This document shows positions 45,213 through 55,400 of a DNA stretch of 64,000 bases, in pieces. The notes under the pieces are model-generated. The model was given only the letters and a program-made list of their open reading frames with translations. It was not told the origin of the DNA and did not search any database. The stretch's first letter is position 1, and the number at the start of each line of letters is the position of its first letter. A program made the position numbers and the translations under genes. Source of the DNA: Cladocopium goreaui (Eukaryota; Sar; Dinophyceae; Suessiales; Symbiodiniaceae); assembly GCA_947184155.2 (NCBI GenBank), contig CAMXCT020001757.1, forward strand, positions 244,970 to 308,969. Direction: 5' to 3'.

Positions 45213-46104
45213 ATCGCTGAAGTCGAATCTGTGCAGGTTTTGATCAGGTTAACGCATCCATGAGTTTTCCAATCCTGCCAAAGACAAAGAACATATATTT
45301 GATTATGGGTTTGAAAATAAAAAGCTAAACCGAAGATGGAGATGAAGCCAATGGTTTAGATCCATTGATGAAGGCTGATTAGTTTGCTGTTTGAAGCGGG
45401 CATCATCCAACACGTGATTCGACGCACGTTTCCTTTCAAGAGTTCCTGTTCTCATGAGGTTGGGTTAAGCAAACGGTCAGTTGGTGCTATCCTTGAAAAC
45501 GTGCAGGTCGCTTTTTCAATGCCTATGGATGGTGCGAGTGATGGACTTTCAGATTGACTCTTGCAGCCGTCCACCTCAAAACGCCAGGAGGTCTGCCAGA
45601 GCTAGGTTTTTGATGTGGCAACGCGTTGTTCGCCAGATTTCCATTGCAATCAGCCGTCAAAAAAATGGATAGCATACTGGGTGCAGTTTGCTTTTCTTGA
45701 TGCAGCATGGACAGCATACTCAGTTCAGTTTGGTTTACTTGCTTGATGCAGCATTCGCAAAATTCTACGGTTGTCCATGTGTCTAAAAGTTAGAGGCCAA
45801 GATGAGTTTCAAGCAGATCTGTGCCTGCATGCTGTGCACGCTTGCACGCATGCATGATCTCCCACTTCATCACTGCAGCCATGCTAGCTCACACACTCAA
45901 ACTCTCAGATGCATGCTTTATATCGCATGAAATAGACATGCTTTGTGTGATTTTGTCAGGCATGTTATGTGATGTGGGCAGTGGCAAATCCTGTCATCAA
46001 GGCATTTCCACATTCAACAACGGAACATACACACTATAAGTACGGCTTTGCAAAAATGCGTCATATATAGTCAGGTCTGTGCTGGGAAATCCAGGTTCTG
46101 AGCA
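45213..46104. other. Intergenic, no recognised gene
   Basis: Short frames only. CATGCATGATCTCCC-type words lie near 45840-45870. Confidence 0.5.
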
Positions 46105-46490
46105 ATGAACCAGGCGCAGAAAGACCAGATCCAGAAGTACATTCAGGCCGCCGCGAATGAAGGCATGATGGCGATCTCCAAGAAGGTTTTGGACTACTTG
46201 GAGCAGGAGACTCTGAGCTACGTTCAGAGGATTAAATGCATCCACCTTGGGGTCCACCATGAAAACAGAGGCGGAATAGGAATTGACTTGAACCATATGG
46301 TGGATCTTGTGAAGAACATCTCAGCTGTGGGGTACGTGGATGACATCTCCGCACGCGTTTGCATCGAGTTGGATGGTTCACCAGCCTCGGAGTGCACAAG
46401 GCAGGGCGAAGTTTGTTCATGTAGCTCATCCCTCACCACCCTCACCGTTCTTATTCCGTTTGATGATGAAAAAAGTAGATGGTATGGGAT
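46105..46490 (+). CDS. Exon 1 region of the multi-exon gene
   Basis: The frame opens at ATG 46105 after a short AT-rich leader. It has a helical N-terminus (QIQKYIQAAANEGMMAISKK), then HLGVHHENRGGIGIDLNHMV and ARVCIELDGSPASECTR. A plausible GC donor is ACAAG/GCAGGG near 46401/46402. The open frame continues to 46500 without it. Confidence 0.6.
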
Positions 46491-49400
46491 GCATGACTGA
46501 TCTAGCCTTTCAAATTTGACAATCTTTCAAGGTGGGTCTCTCATGATCTTTCCTCACTTGCACTTCAATTGCCAACATTGTATCTAAAGGGACACATGAC
46601 GTTTTCACACATGATTGTCTGTCATCCCTACAATGGGCGCCAACACCTCCTAAGTTTAAATGTTAACTTGGCAGGGCTTTCAACCGAAAGCTGGCGATGG
46701 AGTCCAATGGAACCCTTCCAAGTTCGGAGGAGATCAGATTTGCGACCATTTGTGGAAGCCATGCCAACATGGCAGCTCGTGCAATCATGCATGGTAGCAT
46801 GGTTCACGACATACCGAATGAATGGAGACGAGCAATCCAAGATGGTGCAGAATGGAAGGTCATCAAAGCAGTGGTATGGCAGCAGTTCCCAGAGTTGGTG
46901 GACATGGTTTGCCAGAGTGGAAACACCAACCAGAGCATCTCCAAGCAGGAGGACGAGATGCAGCTGCTGAACAAGATAAGACAGGCATGCAAGGCTTATG
47001 GTGGCAGTGGAGCGCCGAAGTGGCAGGACGTGGCAGGCGCGGCTCTGCGCTCACGACCAAAGTGTGGACCTTCAGGTCCCGCAATCTTTGGCTTTGTGGT
47101 GAGATTTGGTGGCTCCAGCAAGTTGTTGGCGGACACACAAGCCTACGTGAGAGCGTGTGGCAAGGGGGGCCGAGAACTTGGGCAGGAAACTTGGGCCACA
47201 CTATCCCAAGAGATGAAGAACTTCCCCGACCACCTCCGTTGGAGACACGCATTGCTGAAGTATGGATTTGCTGGTGACACCACCTTGACAGTCACAGACG
47301 CCGCTCGGAAGCAATTTATATCAGTACGTACACACACATGTATTATATATATATATCAATTGTCATTGCTGTCAACCTCCCTGCAGGTTGGGCGTGTTGC
47401 TCGCTTGCTCTTTTTGGTTGAAGACTTGATCGCATATAATAACGTACGCTTCACAACGTCGGCTGAGATATGTTTCAATGAATTTCGCATGGGCAATTCC
47501 AAAGACATATGTGACAGCTACAAACAGTTCAAGATGCACAGCCCTGACATCCGAGGCCAAACGAGCGATGACAAACAGGGAGGTTCTGCAAAAGGCACTC
47601 TCCGCCATGAAACTGCTGGACCAGTGGACCACATTGACCAAAGCCTACGCCAACGATGACAACAAGCAGTTGAAGTTCCTGCGTGCACATGGCAGCTTAG
47701 AGGTGCACTTGGCAGCATGTGTGCTGGACAAGAAAAACAGAACGCACGACAAGATGGAAGATGCAGCCCGGCAGACACTGCAGGATTTTTCAAAAGAAGT
47801 TGGCGTGGCACTGGCGCCGCCAAGCCAATGGAGCCAGACTCAGACTGAGAAGAAGCCTCCTCCCAAGAAGCCATCCAACAACACTGTCGTGAGAGAATAC
47901 AACGACAAAGGTCAGCTGACAAACGCAACCGAAGTCTTGGCTTCGATGGGCTTCGCTGTTGGCTCTCAAGTGCAGCGCGGCCAGACCGTGGCGAAGATCG
48001 ATCGTGTCCAAGGTGACGAGGTGCACTTGATTGTGGAGAGCAACAAAGTCTTCGTGTCCACTGCCTCCTTCATTGGCAATGAGTGGAAGCAGTACAGCGA
48101 GCCTAAGCCACAGCTGGAGGTGACGTGGCTGCAGCATTCCCCACCTTCCAGCGTGGAGTTCCAACATTGTCTGTTGAAGGCCAAGGTCTTCGGTGCTATG
48201 GCAGAGCAGTGCAAGAAGTTGCAAGGCTGGGATGCTCTGCAGATCTTTACGAACCCAAAGGCTATCAAAGTCACAAAGCATTGGCCTGCCAAGAAGCTTC
48301 AATTGCCGTGCGCCAGTACTAGTGTCATGCTGATTGAGGCAAACAAAATCACCTCGGACCAGTTGCCCATTGGAACATTTGAGAACTTCATGGTCGTCAT
48401 CTGCAGCTATTCCAAGACTGGCAACGGCGCAGGCGATGGCTTCCAGAACCCCTTCTGGCTCGTACCCAGGACAAATGAAGCTGATGATGTGAACATGGAG
48501 GCAGGCTTTCGGGTTGTGTGGTGTCTTGGGATCGGCAGAGTTGACATTTCGAATCTTTAGCGTGCTAGCAGCTGGTTGGCTGATCGCTGCTCGTGATTTT
48601 ATACACATCCGAAAGTTGATTTTTCCATTGTACTCGCATAAAAATATGCTTAAGTACATGTCTTGGCTGCGTCCTTCCAATGTGCAATCCCATTCTTCGT
48701 GAATCAAATCAATGCTCATTAGTGTAAAAATAAACATTATGTGTCTTAATGTACATGTATATTTATCTAATATATATACACTGATATTAGAGATGTGTGC
48801 ATACACACAGAGGAAGCAAATTTGTGCGTACAAATTCAGCATAGATAAGCTTAGAGATATTCACAGATGCACCAATTGACTTGAATTACAAGCGCATGTA
48901 TACCCAGAACTTCCATTCCTCCTTATTTAAGGAATTCCTCCTTATTTAAGGAATTCCTCCTTAAAATTCCTCCTTAAATTAAGGTGGAATTTTTCAAAAA
49001 TTCCTCCTTAAAATTCCTCCTTAAATTTTCAATTGCAAGGAGATCTTGCACCTCCTTCAGCAGGAGACTTGAAACCTCCTTATCCCAGATCCTGGCAGCA
49101 AAACTTTTCACTTCAGCTCTGGAATCAATTGTGCTCGAAAACTTTGCAGAACACTCATGCCTATGGAATAAGGGTTGTGGCTTCCGCCTTTCACAGCTCC
49201 TAAGTGAGCTAGGAAGCCACCAAAGTCTTCGTCTCGATATGTCCAACTGTCTGATGGACAAGAGTTCTGGAGCAATAAATCTAAGAAGCTGTGGTGCTTT
49301 GGTTTGATCTTCCAAGTATGGTCAGTCTCGTTTTCCAAGCTCTTACACAACAGCAAAAACTTTCTGCCATGCAGCAGCATTGACCGGTGATTCCATAGAT

Positions 49401-52400
49401 TCTTGGACAAGAAAGAATAACATTGCCACAGTTCTGTGGCAGCCATCTTGATTGTATATTCAAGCACATTGTCATCATCCAAAAAATCATCGCAGATTTG
49501 TTTTGCAAAAGTAATCAACCCTCGAGCTTCTGCAGCTTTGGCTCGAAGTTTTGGACTTGAACTGGCTTTCTTTCTGATCATGAGGACTGTCAAAGTAGGA
49601 AGCTTGTTTTCCACACCTTCAGTCTTGTAGTAGCTTTGAATTTTGTGGAACAAGCTTTTCACCCTTTCTTTGACATTGTTGCCAGGCAAGTGTTTTCCAG
49701 AGGCAATTAAATGGTGAAAAACATTGCCCATAAAATCTGCTGCCACGCCCAAGTCCACAATGTGAAGCCAGTCCAAAAGAAATTGTTTGTTTGTCAGTCC
49801 TGGTGTTTGAAACAATTCATTGATGTCAATGCCAGAATTGGAAATTGATTGCAACAAAGTGAAATGGTCCAAAGGATCAAATGCCTTGCAGCTTTCAAAG
49901 TTTCGAATTTCAATTGGTTTGCACAAGCACAAATGGCAGCATCCTTGTTTGTCTCGCCATCCAGGAAATTGGAAAACTTCTTTTCTCATGGCCCAATCAC
50001 CTCTCACTTCAAGTAAAAAAGCAGTGAAAGGCAATGCCTTGCCATTGAATGTGCTTCGTTTTTTGTCGCCTGGGTGCCAAAAGCTGTCATCATGCCTTGC
50101 TGAAGGCCAAGTGCAATTGGCTAAGTGAATAAAAGACCAAGACAAAATTCCTAACATCTTTGACAAAGTTACTCCCTTGATGCACCAGTGCTTTGGAATA
50201 CAGCACAAAGGGATTCGCAAAGTACCATTAGGTGAAGTAAGCCAGGAAAATTCAATGAGATGCATTCCAAAGTTTGACTTCTGTCATAATTGTAAGGTGT
50301 GCCATCGATCCAAAGGCCAAGTCCTATGGCTTCTCGAACTTGGAACTGCATTTGCATGTTCGCCAAATGTTTCTTGCTGAGTTCACACATGCCACCAGTC
50401 TGCAGCAAGTCTTTCTTCTCAGAGCGCTTCGAGAAGACAAAAAGAATCTCATGTGGCAAAAGAAAAGGTATCTTCTTCATCTCTTCTGCTTGTGTTCCAG
50501 GATTGTAGCAAGGGATCAATGCAATGTATTCATTGAACCACAGGCAATTCTTCAACATTTTTCTTTTCATATCCCTTGCCAAATTCTTTTCCCAATTGGC
50601 TTGCTTCTCACCACTGCCAGATTTCTCTGCACCTTTGACCAAATCTTTCACACCAGTGGCTCCAGCTATTTGTGCATCTTTCATGAGCTCAATGGCTCTT
50701 CTAGCAGAGACAGTCTTGGTCAAAAACAAATTGGAAACATTGTGTCGAAACCTCTTCTGGTCAGGTTCCCTAAGGGTAGACAAATCTACCTTTCTCTTGT
50801 GAAACATGGCTTGAGCTGGAAAAACATGTCAACATAAAAGTTCATAAGACCTCAGAAGACAAGAAATTACACATTGTATTTAGTTAATGCTAAATTTGGC
50901 CAATGCTTTGAAACAGGGCAACAGTAAAGGAGATCTTACACCTCCTTGAGTCTTGTACATCAGCTTAGAAGCAGGCTCTTTTTCCAGCGGCAGTTACCAT
51001 CTGCGCATCTTCCAAGCAGATCCCTGCGATATTTTTATCTGCATTTCCACATTCCAAAACTGACAACTGCACCAAATGCGCTTTCCAAAATCTAAGGGCC
51101 AAACAGCTCCTACAGCAATGCCTGGTGAGTTTTCACCTTGGCTTTTGCTTCTTGCAGCTTCTCTTGGCTGGAAGCAAGCCATGCTTTGGCAGCAGGCAAT
51201 GATTTCGAAAGGCTTTCAGGAGAAGTGTCCTCAGGAGCAAGATCTTCACTGGCTGCGACATAGGATCGAAGGTTGGCAATGGCTTTCAGCTGCTCTTGAC
51301 ACCAAGTCTGAAGACCTTTGCCTTTGGCATGGAAGCTTGGGTCACCTTTGATTTCCAAACGACAGGCCAGGTCCTGGGCCTTGGCAAGCTCCTTCTCCCA
51401 GGCATTCTTGCAGGAATTCAGTCTGTTGCACACATTCTGAAACTCCTTCAAAGGCTTACTGACCCCCTTGTCATCCAAAGCCTTGCCTGAGATCTGCAGC
51501 ACTTCAGAGCCACTGGAAGACATTGTCAAGTTATCCTTGGCTGCTTGGCTTTGGCTCACAGCAGACCATGTGCTCTTCAGCAAGGCCAAATTCCATCGCT
51601 GGAGCTTGGAAGCCTTGTAGCTCGCTTCCACAGGGTTCGTCTCATCCCAATTCAAGTCTACCATGTCTTTTTGCTTGGCCAAGTGCTTTTCAACAGCAAG
51701 AAACTCGTCAGAATCAGCTGTCATTTCGAGCATGGCGGCCACTTGGAATCTGGTTCCAAAACCAGCTCTTTCATTGACAGTTTCTTTCTTTTCAGTCTCC
51801 AAAGACTTGTTCCAAGTGCTGATCCACTTGCAAGTCTTGTCAGCCTTCCAAGCTTGGATCAAATCCTTCTTCTGCTGTGAGAAACGAGGCAAGGACTGGT
51901 AGAGCTGCAAGACTTGTTGGGCTTCCTCTGAGTTCGACTTCTTCAAGGAATTTCCAAAGTTGGCTTGGTCTTTCTGATCCACATTGGCCTTCTCCTTCTT
52001 GACTACAGCCTTGGGAGCAGGCTTAGGCTCAGCATTCCTGCCCATGTTTGCAGAAGCTGGAGCTTGGGAGCTGTCTACTGTGATCCTTGTAGTGGCTGCA
52101 ATGAAGAAATGTCTCAGCTGATCAGTTCCTGCAAGTCTTTAGCTTCTGAAAACGAATCAGCCAAGACAGTAGCATGCCCAGGACCAAGGAAGCCAGAAAA
52201 AGCAAGAGAGAAGGGAAGATGATGATATTGAAAAAAAAATATATATATATATATGTCTATATACATATATGTATATGTATATGTATGTGTGTATATATAT
52301 ATTTATATATATTCAAGTACTTGGCTCAAAAAGACAAGCTCCAAAATTGAGAATGCACCAAGCAGCACAAGCTTGCAATTGATTGCCACACCATAGGATC

Positions 52401-55400
52401 TCATCTATAAGGAGGTTGAAATACCTCCTTGGAAATAAAGGAGGACTCTGTTCTCCTTAAATATCATATGTCTTCACAACCCCCCCTGCCCAGCCACAAG
52501 TCCACAGGCATTTTCCCACACTAATTATCTTGCGGTAATTAATTGGCTTCTATTTACTTTGGCTCTGGTCTTTGCCACTTGTTTCTTTTCTAGGTACCAG
52601 AGGCTCAGTCTTCACACCTCTCTTGAACAAGCACTGCCTGAGGTAAAGTGCCAAATACTTTGTAGTTGCGCATTCCTGGGTTGGGCCACAGGTTCAAGGA
52701 TCTATATATGTAATTCTTTTCTCATCAAGCCAGCTTTATGAACAGAAACTATGAATTTCATCCATGAATAATGTGCTTACAAGTCTCAGATGTTCTCAGG
52801 TACTCATAGTGCTTCAAAAGCTTCTTTGTTGGCATACATTTGATCATTGCGATCTGCTTGTCCATTGGGTCCACAGGGTTCTTCTCAATGGTGGCCAGTG
52901 GCTGCTTCCTCCATGGAGGCAGTTCCTTTGGAGGTTCCATTGAACCTTTCATTGAATACTGAAAAGTGTAATGATGAAGTAAGTTGGGATGTCTATGAAT
53001 CTCCAGTTCCAAATCCAATGGTTTCTATTTTGGATCCAAAGTAATTTTTATTGGAGGTTAAAATTGGTTAAAATTAAAATTGCCAATTTTAATTTTAACC
53101 TGTCCTGCCTTTAAAAGTAATACATAAACGGGTTAAAATTAAAATTGGCAATTTTAACCTCCTTGTTTTTCCAATTTGAAACCTTTAGAGTCATCATGCA
53201 TGACCTGAATGAATTGTCTACAGAGTTGCCAAGAGCCACTCAAACAAAGGAAATGGATGGGCATCAGCTTCGGCCAAGGAGATCTTGCACCTCCTTTTTG
53301 ATTCCAGTACTGGACACTAGCGCAATGATTGTGATACCTCAGGTTGAGATCATCAGCTCTCATCATCATTCCAAAGCTGATCATGTGCATCCATGAAGGC
53401 TTGAAAAATGATTCTACAGGTCCATCACCACTACATTGATCAATATGGCTTGACAGCTTCAGCCATGCAGAAATGCTCATATCACATATATCATGTTTTT
53501 CTTATATTTAAATTTAGTTTATCAAGGAGATCTTGCACCTCCTTAATGAGTCGCTTGCGCCCATAATCTCGAATCATTTTTCCAGGGAAGCTCAATTGAC
53601 TCAATCTACATTTGAATCCTCATCGGCTTGCTCTCCAGCATCAAGAGGTGATGTAGGAGAACATGGGGTTACAGCAGGACCTGATCAGGAGGCATGATGA
53701 TGAACATATTGCACAGTGCATGATTGACATGAGATAATTTCAAACCCACAGTCACAGAAAACTCCAGCCTGTGTAGATCATTCCTTCATCCAGGAGCTCC
53801 AATGGGGTAGCATGCGCAGTAGGTGCAGTAGGTGGTCCTCATGATGCATTGAAACTGAAACAAAGGAGGTGCAAGATCTCCTTATGCCCAAAACAAAAAA
53901 TCATCTGAGGAGGTCTTGCACCTCCTTCATAACATGATATATCAAACCATATATGAAACAAAATCATTATCTAAATGATTCAAGTTTCCATAGATTTGAG
54001 AAGCTCTCACAGCATAGAGGATTCTCATTCGTCTTCTTGCTTCTTCAATTGAGATGACCCCCATGTCAGCCATGTAAGTGAGTTGGGCTGCTGCACCTCT
54101 CACTCCCTCCCCCAGTGGTAGACCTGCATCCAGTGTTGGAAAAAAAATATAAATATTCAAAACACAATCTATGTCCAATATGATACATCATAAAACATGT
54201 TTGCCACCTTGCAAGAGGGCTACCACAGCTGCCATCTGAGAGGAGGAAGGTCCTCCTTCGCCAGCACCAGGCAACACTTCAGGAGGATGGATAAATTCAG
54301 GAGATGCCAAGTCAACAGGAGAACCTGCCAGCACAACTATGCCATGCAGAAGTGAGCAATTGTGATATTAGAAATGGATGCCTCACATACTATGTGTACA
54401 TATACATGAAAAACACACATATATATATTACTGTAATATATATATATATATATCTATATCTATCTAACTATCTATATCTATCTATCGATCTATATCTACA
54501 TGACATGTCAAATATGCAGGGCCTTCACCAGGTGGAGCAGCAGCAACTTGCTCATCAGGGCGGCGGCGCTTAGGAGCAGGTTCTTTTCCTGCCAAAGTCA
54601 AATGGCTAGATTGTCTGAAGGAGATCTTGCACCTCCTTACTCAATGTACGGCATCAAAATTACACAACATAGCTTTGAAAGCATGCAATTTTCATCCATC
54701 AGTCCTGGCTGATTGTATGGTGTAAATCGTCTGGGAAAACGTTGCCTGTCTGCCCACCAATGGTTCAGTTCTCTCTTCTGGCCTCTGTTAGGCTTCCAGC
54801 GCTCCTGGTGCTTTTTTCCAACCTTCCATTTAAGGTTGTCATCATATTTCCCCCCCCAGGACTTGGCAGCATCTGCCAATGGTGCGTCTGCCCTGTACAC
54901 TGATACCTAGGCAGCAGGATGGAGTCCATTCTTTTTTGGCAATATACTATATCTTCAAAACACAGTAGTGCAGATATTTTGAGAAAGGAGATCTTGCACC
55001 TCCTTTGTAAAGATGAGAAACCTAAAACATAAATTGCAATGCATCAAAGTGCGATTTATTGAACGCCTGGTTGCAGTGCAGGCTGGGTTCATGCAGCACC
55101 CATTTCGCCAATACGCTTCTTCCCCACAAATTCTGCATGTTCTCAAGTAGCTTGTAGAAGGCGAGGTGGCAGGCGCTGGGGTACTTGGTAAGGGCACATT
55201 TGGAGGGGGCATTGCAGAAGCACCACCTGGAGGGGCACCTGAAGTAGCTGGAGGAGGTGTATTTGGAGGTGGTAAAGGTTGTGATTGGACATTGACATGA
55301 GGTGTCAATGCCTGGATCACCTGGGTCTGTACCCTGATCAGCTCCAAAACACGGTCAATCTCCTCATCTCCGGGCCTCCTGCGAGAGGAACTTGATTGTC

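Noticed and set aside
47790..48842. 350-codon minus-strand frame
   Set aside because: Antisense to exon 4 of the plus-strand gene, where exon phase and acceptor/donor signals support the plus strand.
50274..50837. 187-codon plus-strand frame over the transposase (also 10833-11396)
   Set aside because: It is the antisense shadow of the transposase. It is kept in both copies only because the coding strand is.
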